Below the pieces are notes generated by a model. It worked only from the letters and a program-made list of their open reading frames with translations. It was not told where the DNA came from and did not search any database. From Halomonas llamarensis (GTDB lineage Bacteria > Pseudomonadota > Gammaproteobacteria > Pseudomonadales > Halomonadaceae): a stretch of 64,000 bases of DNA. Shown here one piece after another: positions 20,892 to 30,077 of the stretch. The position numbers and the translations under genes were made by a program. Location of the stretch: NCBI RefSeq assembly GCF_023555005.1, contig NZ_JAMJPJ010000002.1, positions 62,001-126,000 on the forward strand. Direction: 5' to 3'. The number at the start of each line of letters is the position of its first letter. Positions within the stretch are counted from its first letter, which is position 1.

Positions 20892-21497
20892 ATGCCAACC
20901 TCCTCACCTTTAGTGCTCGCCTCGAGTTCTCGCTCGCGCCGCACCCTGCTCGACCGATTACAGATTCCCTATCAATGCCAATCGCCTAATATCGACGAAA
21001 CGCCAAAGCCAGGAGAGCGCCCACAAGCGCTGGTGCATCGTCTGGCCCTCAGCAAAGCCTTTGCGGTGGCCGATCACTATCCTGCCCACTGCATTGTTGG
21101 CTCTGATCAAATTGCCGTCTTTAACGACGAAATTCTGGGCAAACCGCATACGCCAGAGAAGGCGCGGGAGAACCTCGCACGCTTTTCAGGCCAGCGGGTG
21201 ACATTCCTTACCAGCTTAGCGCTGCTGGATACGCGCCGCCAGCATCACCAAGTGCATGTTGAACCGTTTGACGCTGTATTCCGTACGCTTTCAGAGACTG
21301 AAATTGCCTATTACGTCGCGCAAGAACAACCGCTAGACAGTGCCGGCAGTTTCTACATGGAAGGGTTAGGCATTGCGCTCTTTGCCTCGCTGGAAGGTCG
21401 AGACCCCAACGCACTCGTCGGCCTCCCTCTGATTGCCCTATGCGATATGCTACGCCAAGCAGGCCTCAACCCGCTTGAGCAAAGGCTTAATGGTTAG
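20892..21497 (+). CDS. yceF: Maf-family nucleotide pyrophosphatase, YceF type
   Basis: House-cleaning hydrolase; YceF members act on 7-methyl-GTP. 201 aa: LVLASSSRSRRTLLDRL is the N-terminal substrate loop, DETPKPGE the next conserved motif, GSDQIAVFNDEILGKP the catalytic region with the essential Asp, and DSAGSFYMEGLG the C-terminal signature. The ATG at 20892 gives the family start; the longer frame from 20766 would overlap the divergent yceD. Convergent with sppA, with only 5 bp between stops. Confidence 0.92.
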   Translation: MPTSSPLVLASSSRSRRTLLDRLQIPYQCQSPNIDETPKPGERPQALVHRLALSKAFAVADHYPAHCIVGSDQIAVFNDEILGKPHTPEKARENLARFSGQRVTFLTSLALLDTRRQHHQVHVEPFDAVFRTLSETEIAYYVAQEQPLDSAGSFYMEGLGIALFASLEGRDPNALVGLPLIALCDMLRQAGLNPLEQRLNG

Positions 21498-21502
21498 ACG
21501 AC

Positions 21503-22606
21503 TTAATAAGCAATAGGCGATGGCGACGTGGAGAACCCCAACACCTGAGCGGCGGTTTGTGTAAAACGTCGCGTCAAACGATCAAACGGATCAAGACTCG
21601 GCGTATAATCCTCCCAGCGAACCTCTCCCAAGTAGTCACGCGATAGCGACTCAAGCGAATCCAGCCGATCAACCAAGCCAAGCTCCATCGCCTGCTCGCC
21701 GCTCCATATCAAGCCCGAAAAAATGTCCTCTTCATCGCTTAAGCGCTCCCCGCGCCCTGCGCGGACATCGTCAATAAACTGCTGATGCGTGCTGTCCAGC
21801 ACCGTTTGCCAAAACGCCACCGTTTCATCATCCAGGGGCTTAAATGGGTCTAAAAAGGCTTTGTTTTCGCCTGCCGTCACTACCCGCCGCTCAATACCGA
21901 TTGAGTCAATAGCTTCATTAAAGCCAAATCCTGAGTAGATAACGCCAATAGATCCTACCAAGCTCACCGGGGAAGCGGCGATTTCATCCGCCGCTACGGC
22001 AATGTAGTAGCCGCCACTGGCACCGATGTCTTCAATCAGTGCAATAATGGGCTTATCGCCTGACTCCCGCAGGCGCATCATCTCAGCAAAAATACGCTGT
22101 GACTGAACGGGGCTGCCGCCAGGGCTATCGATATGCACTACCACGGCTTGGGTAGCGTCTGAAGACCAGGCGCGATTAAGCCCCCGAATAATACGCTCCG
22201 CGTTGGCGGGAGAATCGCGGCTAATCACACCTTTGACTTCCACAATACCCAAATGCGGCTGCGTCGGCATGGCACTGCCCATGCCAGCTTGAAAAATACT
22301 GTAGGCACTCAGCGAAAGCGAGGCCAATACAATTGCTACTAGAATGAAGCGGAAGAATAGCTTCCAACGACGGCTGCGGCGCTGCTCGGTCAACACGCCA
22401 CCGATCCAGCGGTCCATCATTTCCATCTGTGCTAGGCGCTGACGCTCCACCAGCGTTGCAGCATCATCTTCAGGCTTACCTGCTGTTGGCGAAGCGTGCT
22501 CTTGCTTCGCGCCACCTGGTGCGACCGACGCATTTTGCGTCCAAGGGTCGCGTTTACCCGCTTCGAGCTCATCGTCATCGGGCGTTTTCAAATGTTCGTC
22601 ACTCAT
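21503..22606 (-). CDS. sppA: Signal peptide peptidase SppA, 36-kDa type
   Basis: Inner-membrane serine protease degrading cleaved signal peptides. 367 aa: a long charged cytoplasmic N-terminus (about 1-85), a single membrane segment (FRFILVAIVLASLSLSAYSI), then the S49 peptidase domain with HIDSPGGSPVQS, catalytic Ser in IGASGGYYIAVAAD and GSIGVI. This is the short single-domain form, not the 67-kDa SppA of Escherichia coli. Between yceF and the HAD gene; 40 bp separate it from the latter. Confidence 0.92.
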   Translation of the reverse strand: MSDEHLKTPDDDELEAGKRDPWTQNASVAPGGAKQEHASPTAGKPEDDAATLVERQRLAQMEMMDRWIGGVLTEQRRSRRWKLFFRFILVAIVLASLSLSAYSIFQAGMGSAMPTQPHLGIVEVKGVISRDSPANAERIIRGLNRAWSSDATQAVVVHIDSPGGSPVQSQRIFAEMMRLRESGDKPIIALIEDIGASGGYYIAVAADEIAASPVSLVGSIGVIYSGFGFNEAIDSIGIERRVVTAGENKAFLDPFKPLDDETVAFWQTVLDSTHQQFIDDVRAGRGERLSDEEDIFSGLIWSGEQAMELGLVDRLDSLESLSRDYLGEVRWEDYTPSLDPFDRLTRRFTQTAAQVLGFSTSPSPIAY

Positions 22607-22629
22607 GCGGATATCCTTAAAAAGCCGTA

Positions 22630-22649
22630 TTACGCATTATTACGCATTA
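22630..22649. repeat. Two-copy 10-bp direct repeat
   Basis: TTACGCATTA occurs twice in tandem (22630-22639 and 22640-22649). The second copy contains the HAD stop codon. Probably a small slippage product. Confidence 0.8.
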
Positions 22650-23309
22650 TTGCTGGCACTCGCGGTGCAGCCAATCAAATAAACTCTCTACGCTGTGGGC
22701 CAAATATTCCGGCTCGCTGGCGAAAAGACGTTCCACCGAGTGCACGCCATAGCTCACGCCCACCCGCGGCATGCCTAACGCCCGGGCCATTTCCAGATCA
22801 TACTCGGTGTCGCCTACCATCACCGCACGCTCGACAGGCACCTTGAGCTCGTCTAACAGCTCGCTCAGCATTTGTGGGTGTGGCTTGGAGCGCGTTTCAT
22901 CCGCCGTGCGGCTGGCGTGAAACCAATCAGCGCTTTGCGTATCTCGAAAAATGCGGTCTAACCCGCGGCGAGTCTTGCCCGTCGCCACGGCAAACTTTAA
23001 CGCTTTTCGCTGACGTAACGCCCTAAGAGACGTTTCCACACCGCCAAAAAACGTCATCGGCGTGGGGTCGGCATGCACAAAGTAATGCGCATAGCGCTCG
23101 CGTAGGCGGGCTGACTGCGCAGGCAAAATTCCAGGGCAGAGCTTATCCACCGCTTCTGGCAATCCAAGCCCGATGATGTCCTCGACCGCTGGACCTGCCA
23201 GATCACCCCACTGCGCATCGCGCGCGGCAGACTGCATGCTAGACACAATTCGCGGCACAGAATCCATTAACGTGCCATCCCAATCAAAAATTACAAGTTC
23301 AAAACGCAT
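22647..23309 (-). CDS. HAD-superfamily hydrolase, phosphoglycolate-phosphatase-like
   Basis: 220-aa cytoplasmic phosphatase. Motif I DWDGTLMDS (9-17, nucleophile Asp), motif II VATGKTRRGLD, motif III K in SKPHPQML, motif IV MVGDTEYDLEMA. The cap between motifs I and II is of subfamily IA. The same gene sits next to rluC in Pseudomonas. Substrate is unknown. The tail is CQQ, and a 10-bp direct repeat overlaps the stop. Confidence 0.88.
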   Translation of the reverse strand: MRFELVIFDWDGTLMDSVPRIVSSMQSAARDAQWGDLAGPAVEDIIGLGLPEAVDKLCPGILPAQSARLRERYAHYFVHADPTPMTFFGGVETSLRALRQRKALKFAVATGKTRRGLDRIFRDTQSADWFHASRTADETRSKPHPQMLSELLDELKVPVERAVMVGDTEYDLEMARALGMPRVGVSYGVHSVERLFASEPEYLAHSVESLFDWLHRECQQ

Positions 23310-23323
23310 ATCGGACCTATAAA

Positions 23324-24265
23324 CTACTGGCGAGCACGACGCAGCACCGTCTCAAGGGCTTCGGGCAACGCGGCCTTGACGGTGACGGGGCGACCATTGG
23401 TCGGCTCTGGAAAGGTTAATGCATGGGCATGAAGAAATAGTCGCCCAACATCCAAATGCTGGGCGAGCTGCCGACTATCACGGCTGACATACTTATCATC
23501 CCCCAGCAACGGATGCCCGGCGTGAGCCGCATGAACACGAATCTGGTGGGTGCGCCCCGTCACAGGTTCGGCTTCAATCAACGTGGCACGCGAAAAGGTT
23601 TCCACCACGGCAAAACGCGTGCGGGCCACTTTCCCATTAGGGTCGACGCGTACCCGGCGCTCGCCATTGCCAGCGTCATAGCGGTCAAGCCTGGCGCTGA
23701 CATAGGTTTTGCGTGTCGGCCAGCGCCCCGCTACCAGCGCCAAATAGCGCTTCTCCATGGCATGTTGTTTCAGCGACGCATTGAGTGTTACCAACGCCTC
23801 GCGGGATTTCGCCAGCAACAAACAACCTGACGTATCACGATCAAGGCGGTGTACCAGTTCCAAAAAAGAGAGATCGTCACGCACTTGGCGTAATGCTTCG
23901 ATCAAGCCGATTTTGACCCCGCTTCCCCCGTGCACTGCAAGCCCCGAAGGCTTATTGAGCACCAGCCAATCCGGCCCTTCCATGATTACGCTACCCAGCA
24001 GCACATCACGTAAGTTGTCGCTGACGTCTTTGACCGCTTCTCGCGGTGCCAAGCGTAGCGGCGGCACGCGCACCACGTCACCGCCTTGCAGGCGGTAGTC
24101 GACTTTGACGCGCTTTTTATTCACCCGCACTTCGCCCTTACGCACGATGCGGTAAATTAACGCTCGCGGGGCACCTTTCAAGCGAGTCATTAAAAAATTA
24201 TCGATCCGCTGTCCCGCTTGTTCAGGGGCAATATCGACCCACTGCACTTCACGCCCTTCGGCCAT
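23324..24265 (-). CDS. rluC: 23S rRNA pseudouridine synthase RluC
   Basis: Forms pseudouridines at 955, 2504 and 2580 in 23S rRNA in Escherichia coli. 313 aa: S4 RNA-binding domain near the start (GQRIDNFL, ALIYRIVRKGEVRVNKKRVK), then the RluA fold with LVHRLDRDTSGCLLLAKS (catalytic Asp) and GRTHQIRVHAAHAGHPLLGDDKY. The ATG follows CAGGAG by 9 bases. Divergent from rne, an arrangement conserved in enterobacteria and pseudomonads. Confidence 0.93.
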   Translation of the reverse strand: MAEGREVQWVDIAPEQAGQRIDNFLMTRLKGAPRALIYRIVRKGEVRVNKKRVKVDYRLQGGDVVRVPPLRLAPREAVKDVSDNLRDVLLGSVIMEGPDWLVLNKPSGLAVHGGSGVKIGLIEALRQVRDDLSFLELVHRLDRDTSGCLLLAKSREALVTLNASLKQHAMEKRYLALVAGRWPTRKTYVSARLDRYDAGNGERRVRVDPNGKVARTRFAVVETFSRATLIEAEPVTGRTHQIRVHAAHAGHPLLGDDKYVSRDSRQLAQHLDVGRLFLHAHALTFPEPTNGRPVTVKAALPEALETVLRRARQ

Positions 24266-24330
24266 GGTCGTGCGCTCCTGCTCTATGCCAAAAGCAGCAT
24301 TCTAGCGTAGACGCCTACGCATTGCGTCAA

Positions 24331-24359
24331 TTGCTGGCATAGCGCTTTACTGTTATATT
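24331..24359 (+). promoter_or_regulatory. Probable sigma-70 promoter of rne
   Basis: TTGCTG (24331-24336), 17-bp spacer, TATATT (24354-24359). This is the best promoter-like pair in the rluC-rne gap. It would start transcription near 24366, giving a leader of about 560 nt. Confidence 0.6.
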
Positions 24360-24365
24360 CAAAGG

Positions 24366-24928
24366 CGCTCGCCCTCCATGTGGCCAAAGGCGCCTGCCCG
24401 ACCAACACGCAGGCCAGAGCAAGGCGGAAATGACCGTGTAAGCATGGTTATATGCGCCAAATAAAAAAACTGACGCGAGTGACAACACTCGTGTCAGAAG
24501 ATTAAAAGTCAGGTCGCTGCCGTTAACATAAATTAACGGCAGCGAAGTTGTATAAGATAAACGCCATGCCCGCCGTTAAATTGCCTAATGTCATAGGGCA
24601 TATTGAGCGATGGGCTCTAAGTTCAACGTTGTGCCGGTAGCCGACGTTGGTAAATCGATGAATGCCAGGTGTTGGCGGAGTCAGCAGGACCGGATGGAGA
24701 TGACAGCCACCGCGATATGTCCTGCCTCCGCCACGTACTCAACGCCAAAACCAGCCGGGTTGGCAACTACCATCCGGCTTAATGCGTCAGCATATCTATG
24801 CCCGAGCACAAGCACGCAGCAACGCGATTTGCTTTACGTCATCCGCGCTAAGTTTTCAGTCGTCTGTTTTTCGTACTGACTGTGCTGAACTTAACGGATC
24901 GCCGGCACGCAACGCTATGTGAGAAAAC
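24366..24928 (+). promoter_or_regulatory. rne: Long structured 5' leader of rne
   Basis: About 560 nt with four strong stem-loops: CTGACGCGAGTG/CACTCGTGTCAG (24470-24497, loop ACAA); CGCTGCCGTTAA/TTAACGGCAGCG (24515-24544, loop CATAAA, perfect 12 bp); GGCGGAG plus CAGGAC pairing with GTCCTG plus CTCCGCC (24674-24732); and AGCCGG plus TGG pairing with CCA plus CCGGCT (24753-24779). In Escherichia coli the rne leader carries hairpins through which RNase E cleaves and autoregulates its own mRNA; the same role here is inference. An 89-codon frame at 24610-24879 inside it looks like chance. Confidence 0.65.
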
Positions 24929-27900
24929 ATGAAACGGATGCTCATCAATGCGACCCAGCCAGAAGAGCTGCGCGTCGCGCTTGTCGATGGTCAACGCCTG
25001 TACGATTTGGATATCGAGTCCGGTTCTCGGGAACAAAAAAAAGCCAATATTTACCGGGGCAAAATCACCCGCGTCGAGCCCTCTCTCGAAGCGGCTTTTG
25101 TCGATTTTGGCGCTGAGCGCCACGGCTTCCTGCCGCTCAAAGAGATATCTCGCGACTACTTTGTCAAAGATGTGTCTGGCCGTCCCAGCATTAAAGAAGT
25201 GCTAAAAGAGGGCCAGGAAGTCATTGTCCAGGTAGATAAAGAGGAGCGCGGCAACAAAGGCGCCGCCTTGACGACCTTTATCAGCTTAGCCGGGCGCTTT
25301 CTGGTGCTGATGCCCAACAACCCCCGTGCGGGCGGTATTTCACGCCGTATTGAGGGTGAAGAGCGCAGCCAGCTAAAAGAGGCCATGGGTCAGCTCACCG
25401 TGCCGGATAAGATGGGCCTGATCGTGCGTACTGCCGGTATCGGCCGCTCGCCCGAAGAGCTTCAGTGGGATTTGGATTACTTAGTGCAAGTGTGGGAATC
25501 CATTACCACCGAAGCGGGCAAGCGCTGGGCGCCATTTTTGATCTACCGCGAATCCAACGTCATCATTCGCGCCATGCGCGATTACTTACGCCAAGATATT
25601 GGCGAGGTACTGATTGATAGCCCGGAGATTCATGCCGACGCGCTCAATTTCATCCGCCAGGTGATGCCGTCTTACCAGCAAAAAATTAAGCTCTACGCTG
25701 ACGAAGTACCCCTTTTTTCACGCTTCCAGATCGAATCACAGATCGAAACCGCCTACCAGCGCGAGGTAAAACTCCCTTCCGGCGGCTCGATTGTCATCGA
25801 CCACACCGAAGCCCTAGTATCGATCGATATTAACTCTGCGCGTGCAACACGCGGCAGCGATATCGAAGAAACCGCACTGCAAACCAACTCGGAAGCCGCC
25901 GACGAGATCGCTCGCCAACTACGCCTACGTGATATTGGCGGTTTGGTCGTGATTGACTTCATCGACATGGGCCCTGCACGCAGCCAGCGCGAAGTCGAAA
26001 ACCGCATGCGCGACGCGTTGAAACTCGACCGTGCCCGCGTACAGATTGGTCGCATTTCGCGCTTTGGTCTCATGGAGATGTCGCGTCAGCGTCTAAGGCC
26101 GTCACTCGGCGAAACCAGCGGTGTGGTTTGCCCTCGCTGTAACGGCCAAGGCACCATTCGCGATGTACGCTCGCTCTCGCTTTCGATCATGCGATTGATC
26201 GAAGAAGAAGCCATGAAAGAGCGCAGCGCGCAAATCCGCGCTATTTTGCCCGTACCGGTCGCAACCTATCTGCTTAACGAGAAGCGTAGCGTACTGGCGG
26301 ATATCGAAGCCCGCCAAGAGGTGCGCGTCGTACTACTACCCAATCCTGAAATGGATACACCGCACTACGATGTGCAGCGACTACGCGACGACCACCTCGA
26401 CGAAGACGACACGCAAACGCTTTCGAGCTTTGAGCTCTCCACGGATACGGATGTTGGCAAAGAGCCAGATCCAGGTTTCACGCCCACCGCCCTACGTGCG
26501 GAAGCCGCGGTGAAAAGTGTCGTGCACAATGCACCCGCCCCGGCATCGCTACAAAATGACACCACGCCCTGCCAACCTGCCGCTGAAAAAGAGGCAGACG
26601 CTACCACGCTACTTAGCCGCATGATTCGTGGCGTGGCCAAGTTCTTAGGCAACGATAGCGACGACCTCGGTAACGAGCAAGAGCGCAACACACGGCAAGA
26701 AGCAGCGCCGTCTACGCCCCGCACGCAAACGCCAAAGCAGCGCAAGCCCAGCGAGCAACGCCGCGATAATTCTCGCCGTGAAAGCACAAAAGGCAATGCC
26801 AAGGGCAACGCTAAAGAAAACCCTAAGGCAGAGGAGAAAGCCAGCGCGAAGCCTGAACCTAAAGCGAAACGCCAAGAAGACGCCGAAGCGCGTAGTTCGC
26901 AGCGCAATACGCCAGCAGGTGATACGCCTGCGGCTGACACGTCCTCGGGTAAAGAGAATTCTTCGAGTAAAGAGAGTGTCGGCAAAGACGACAACGGCGA
27001 AAAGCGCAGCGGCCCAAGCCGTACCCGTAACCGTCGTCGTCATCCCCAGCAAGAAAAAGGCGATAACAAAGAGAATCGCCAGCGCAATGAAACGGCTCAA
27101 CCGCAAGAGGCAAAAAAGCCGGATGCGGCGAAAGATACGTCGGACGAGAGCACTAAGTCCTCAGCAAAACCATCGCGCAAAGAAGCACCAGCCGCGCCTG
27201 AGGCCGACGCCACTGCGCAGGACGATGGCAAGCCGAAGCGTACTCGCAACAATCCGCGCACTCGCTCGCGCCAACATGCTATTAATCCCAAAGCGGAAGC
27301 TGAGCAGCTGACGTTGCAAACGCAAGCGGCCGAGGCACCTGCTGAAGAGGCTTCAACGCCTGAGTCTGAGAACGAAGCGGCGACTCAGGAACAAAAAGCG
27401 CCGACTGAGGCTAAATCAGAAGCTCAAGCAGAAACCCAACCAGAAACCCAACCAGAAACCCAACCAGAAACCCAACCAGAAACCCAACCAGAGGCCAACT
27501 CTGAGTCAGAAGCCAAGCCTGAGCCAGAGGCAAGCGAACAAAAGGTAAAAGCTGAGGAAAAAGCCGAGAGCGCTCCAGCGCCGACTGCCAGCACCGAGCC
27601 TGCAGCGGCTGCGCCAGCCGAAGAAGCCAAGACGGAGACCCACCTTTCCACTGACGCTCAGCCGAAAGCGGAGGAAGAGACTAAACCGGAGCCGAAAGAT
27701 AACGCACAGACGCCGACGGACCCTGAGACAGAAACAGAACCTAAGGTTGAAGCCGCGCCTCAAACAGAACCTGGCGCCCAGGCTGAAAAAACACCTGAAT
27801 CTAAACCTGAAACCAAAGCTGAATTAACGCCTGACACTCAACCAGAGGCTAAGGCCGAATCAGCACCTGAGACGAAGACGGACCCGGCTTCCAGCCAGCC

Positions 27901-28144
27901 TGATGCCGGTAAGCCCGAGGCGGCGGAAAGCGCAGCAGCTGATACGCAAGCGACAGCGCCTACCAGCAGCGAAGAGCAGCCAGCGGAAAAAGCAGACACC
28001 ACGAAAGCGCCAGCAGCCGAACAGGCTCAGGCCGAAGGTACTACTGAGAGCCAAGCAGCGGCCAAATCACGTCGCCGTCGTCGGGCCCATAATGACCCGC
28101 GCGAGTTACGTAAGCGCCAGCAGCAGGACGCAAGCGGCGAATAA
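24929..28144 (+). CDS. rne: Ribonuclease E
   Basis: Membrane-bound endonuclease and scaffold for mRNA decay and rRNA processing. 1071 aa: S1 domain (about 35-125), the RNase H-like/DNase I-like catalytic core with D300 (SIDINSAR) and D343 ([10 protein letters not shown]) binding Mg2+, Zn-link C401/C404 (CPRCNGQG), then from about 520 a low-complexity half rich in K, E, A, P, S and [13 protein letters not shown] and [10 protein letters not shown] are likely RNA-binding Arg patches. The tail is strongly acidic and contains a five-fold QPET repeat. Only the core is alignable with confidence; degradosome-binding sites cannot be named. Confidence 0.96.
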   Translation: MKRMLINATQPEELRVALVDGQRLYDLDIESGSREQKKANIYRGKITRVEPSLEAAFVDFGAERHGFLPLKEISRDYFVKDVSGRPSIKEVLKEGQEVIVQVDKEERGNKGAALTTFISLAGRFLVLMPNNPRAGGISRRIEGEERSQLKEAMGQLTVPDKMGLIVRTAGIGRSPEELQWDLDYLVQVWESITTEAGKRWAPFLIYRESNVIIRAMRDYLRQDIGEVLIDSPEIHADALNFIRQVMPSYQQKIKLYADEVPLFSRFQIESQIETAYQREVKLPSGGSIVIDHTEALVSIDINSARATRGSDIEETALQTNSEAADEIARQLRLRDIGGLVVIDFIDMGPARSQREVENRMRDALKLDRARVQIGRISRFGLMEMSRQRLRPSLGETSGVVCPRCNGQGTIRDVRSLSLSIMRLIEEEAMKERSAQIRAILPVPVATYLLNEKRSVLADIEARQEVRVVLLPNPEMDTPHYDVQRLRDDHLDEDDTQTLSSFELSTDTDVGKEPDPGFTPTALRAEAAVKSVVHNAPAPASLQNDTTPCQPAAEKEADATTLLSRMIRGVAKFLGNDSDDLGNEQERNTRQEAAPSTPRTQTPKQRKPSEQRRDNSRRESTKGNAKGNAKENPKAEEKASAKPEPKAKRQEDAEARSSQRNTPAGDTPAADTSSGKENSSSKESVGKDDNGEKRSGPSRTRNRRRHPQQEKGDNKENRQRNETAQPQEAKKPDAAKDTSDESTKSSAKPSRKEAPAAPEADATAQDDGKPKRTRNNPRTRSRQHAINPKAEAEQLTLQTQAAEAPAEEASTPESENEAATQEQKAPTEAKSEAQAETQPETQPETQPETQPETQPEANSESEAKPEPEASEQKVKAEEKAESAPAPTASTEPAAAAPAEEAKTETHLSTDAQPKAEEETKPEPKDNAQTPTDPETETEPKVEAAPQTEPGAQAEKTPESKPETKAELTPDTQPEAKAESAPETKTDPASSQPDAGKPEAAESAAADTQATAPTSSEEQPAEKADTTKAPAAEQAQAEGTTESQAAAKSRRRRRAHNDPRELRKRQQQDASGE
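27429..27488 (+). repeat. 12-bp tandem repeat within rne (five copies)
   Basis: CAGAAACCCAAC repeated five times without change, encoding ETQP units in the disordered tail of RNase E, followed by a decayed copy. In-frame multiples of 3, so length changes would not disrupt the protein. Confidence 0.95.
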
Positions 28145-28166
28145 ACCGTAATCGTCACGAAAGGAT

Positions 28167-28199
28167 AAAGCCCAGAGGCAACGCCTCTGGGCTTTTTTT
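28167..28199 (+). terminator. Rho-independent terminator of rne
   Basis: Perfect 13-bp stem AAAGCCCAGAGGC (28167-28179) with GCCTCTGGGCTTT (28183-28195), 3-base loop, then a T-run. It begins 22 bp after the rne stop. Confidence 0.95.
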
Positions 28200-28263
28200 C
28201 CACTTGTCGATATAGCGCCCGACGCGCCACTTGGGGAAAACAAGCCATCAAGTAGCGGTTCTG

Positions 28264-28926
28264 TCAGCGATTACCCCAGGTATCGCGATGCACCAGCTCA
28301 TGTAAAGGCAATCGGGAGCGCCAGCCTTTGGCCTCAAGTTCAGGCTGATCTAAAAACTCACTGACATAGCCAAGGCAGAGGTACGCCAGCGGATAAACAT
28401 GTTCAGGCAAGTTCAACGCCGTACTTAGCTGCGCCTGCTCAAGGATACTCACCCAGCCAACGCCAATGCCTTCTGCCCGTGCCGCCAACCATAGGTTTTG
28501 TACGGCTAGACACGTGCTGAAAAGATCGGTATCCACAATACTATTGCGCCCTAGCACGTGGGGGCCGCCCCGGTCACGGTCGCAGGTGATGCAAAGATTC
28601 AGCGGGCTTTCCATAATCCCTTGCAGCTTAAGGCTGCGATAACGCTCTTGGCGCTCACCTTCAAAGCGCCCGGCGGCCTTCTGGTTCTCCTGCTCGAACA
28701 TCGACAGCACTGTTTCCCTAACCTCGCAACTTTCAATCACGATGAAATCCCAAGGCTGCATAAATCCCACTGAAGGCGCATGGTGCGCTGCCTCCAAAAG
28801 GCGGGCCAGCACATCAGGGGGAGTCCGGTCGGGCAGAAATTGCGAGCGCACATCGCGCCGCTCGTATATGGCGCGATAGAGTCCACGGCGCTCAGCATCG
28901 GAAAAACAGTGGTTTGGTTGGGTCAT
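28264..28926 (-). CDS. bluB: 5,6-dimethylbenzimidazole synthase
   Basis: Flavin-destructase of the nitroreductase fold that turns FMNH2 into 5,6-dimethylbenzimidazole, the lower ligand of cobalamin. 220 aa: AIYERRDVRSQFLPD near the start, APSVGFMQPWDFIVI, YRSLKLQGIMESPLNLCITCD and VDTDLFSTCLAVQNLWLAARAEG are BluB-type segments that differ from ordinary nitroreductases. No other cobalamin gene is nearby, so this is an isolated copy; it could serve salvage of incomplete corrinoids or a pathway encoded elsewhere. Confidence 0.9.
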   Translation of the reverse strand: MTQPNHCFSDAERRGLYRAIYERRDVRSQFLPDRTPPDVLARLLEAAHHAPSVGFMQPWDFIVIESCEVRETVLSMFEQENQKAAGRFEGERQERYRSLKLQGIMESPLNLCITCDRDRGGPHVLGRNSIVDTDLFSTCLAVQNLWLAARAEGIGVGWVSILEQAQLSTALNLPEHVYPLAYLCLGYVSEFLDQPELEAKGWRSRLPLHELVHRDTWGNR

Positions 28927-28962
28927 GGCGATGGCGGAATCCTTTAGTTTAAGCTGCAGTGT

Positions 28963-29421
28963 TTAACTTTCGACGGCGGGCTTCAGCATATCAATGTGAC
29001 GAATTCCATCCTCATCGTATGGTTCACTGACTGCCTTGAACCCCAACGATTGATAAAATGCACTTAAGTAAACTTGCGCGCTGATCTTAATGCCCATACC
29101 AGGGAACGTCTGCTCCGTGAAACGAATGGCTTCAGTCATCAGCGCACGACCAACTTTTCGACGTCTAAACTTTGCCAACGTCATTACTCGGCCAATTGAA
29201 GGCTGAGAATATTTAACCCCCGGATCCACGACTCTTACATAAGCCGCCATCTCCCCCTCCATGGAAACGAATAGATGCCAAGAATGGAGATCCATCTCAT
29301 CAACCTCTTGATAGGCGCATTGCTGCTCAACCACAAATACCGATTCGCGTGCCTTGACCATTTCATAAAAATAGAGCGTGCTTAACGATTCCAGGCGGGA
29401 CCAGCTAAAGCGTAGCGGCAT
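28963..29421 (-). CDS. GNAT-family N-acetyltransferase, ElaA type
   Basis: 152-aa acetyltransferase. VVEQQCAYQEVDEMDLHSWHL is the ElaA-like N-terminal segment, IGRVMTLAKFRRRKVGRALM is the acetyl-CoA loop (RRRKVGRALM), and SAFYQSLGFKAVSEPYDEDG is the C-terminal fold. Acyl acceptor unknown. Downstream of marR on the same strand, 83 bp away; not clearly part of its operon. Confidence 0.88.
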   Translation of the reverse strand: MPLRFSWSRLESLSTLYFYEMVKARESVFVVEQQCAYQEVDEMDLHSWHLFVSMEGEMAAYVRVVDPGVKYSQPSIGRVMTLAKFRRRKVGRALMTEAIRFTEQTFPGMGIKISAQVYLSAFYQSLGFKAVSEPYDEDGIRHIDMLKPAVES

Positions 29422-29504
29422 GAAGTAAAGGTCTCCATATTGAAGTTGCAGGCAAGCCAGCTTTCGCAGATAAAATAACGGTCAACCTACCGATACGATG
29501 CAAC

Positions 29505-29993
29505 TCATTCTTGCTCAAATCCCGCTAGAAACTGCTTGAGCAGAGCATCGAGTTGCTCCTGTTGTTCTTCCGTCAGGCCACTCACCAGCTGCGCCTGGGT
29601 TTCCACATGGGCGGTAACCGCGTCGTCGATCAAATCAAACCCAGGCGGCGAGAGAGAGATCAGAAAACCGCGGCCATCGGTGGGATTTTTGACCCGCTCA
29701 ATCAACCCCGCCTTTTCCAGCTGATTGATACGATGGGTCATAGTGCCCGATGTCACCATCGTAGATGCCATCAAATCCCCCGGCGATAGCGCGTAAGGCG
29801 CTCCCTCTCGGCGTAGGGTCGCCAGAACGTCAAAGCTCGCGTCAGTCAGACCGTATTTCGCCCAGGTCTTTTCCATTGCGCGCATTAAGGTGTGGTTCAG
29901 CCGTTTGACCCGCCCGATGGTGCCCATCGGCACAACATCAAGATCGGGCCTCTCTTGTTGCCACTGTTTGAGAATGTTGTCTACATGATCCAT
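29505..29993 (-). CDS. MarR-family transcriptional regulator
   Basis: 162-aa winged-helix repressor: dimerisation helices at the ends, SPGDLMASTMVTSGTMTHRINQLEKAGL as helix-turn-helix and recognition helix, then the wing NPTDGRGFLISLSP. Divergent from an EamA-type transporter gene with a short shared control region carrying two similar palindromes, the classic layout for a ligand-responsive repressor of an adjacent exporter. Ligand unknown. Confidence 0.92.
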   Translation of the reverse strand: MDHVDNILKQWQQERPDLDVVPMGTIGRVKRLNHTLMRAMEKTWAKYGLTDASFDVLATLRREGAPYALSPGDLMASTMVTSGTMTHRINQLEKAGLIERVKNPTDGRGFLISLSPPGFDLIDDAVTAHVETQAQLVSGLTEEQQEQLDALLKQFLAGFEQE

Positions 29994-30017
29994 GTGAGTC
30001 TTTTGCGCCTAATTAGC

Positions 30018-30055
30018 TTGACGTCAAAATTAATTGGACATACCTTGATATCAAG
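30018..30055. promoter_or_regulatory. Paired TTGANNTCAA palindromes between marR and the transporter gene
   Basis: TTGACGTCAA (30018-30027) and CTTGATATCAAG (30044-30055) are perfect palindromes sharing TTGA-N2-TCAA, with centres 27 bp apart in the 84-bp intergenic region. They are the likely operators for the MarR-family protein encoded next door, allowing it to repress both genes. Confidence 0.7.
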
Positions 30056-30077
30056 ATATTTGCCGAGAGCATAACGA

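Noticed and set aside
22630..22649. Tandem TTACGCATTA as a regulatory element
   Set aside because: Only two copies, at a stop codon, with no neighbouring promoter features; noted as a repeat only.
24610..24879. 89-codon plus-strand reading frame in the rne leader
   Set aside because: No family features, no ribosome site, and it lies across two of the leader hairpins; treated as chance.
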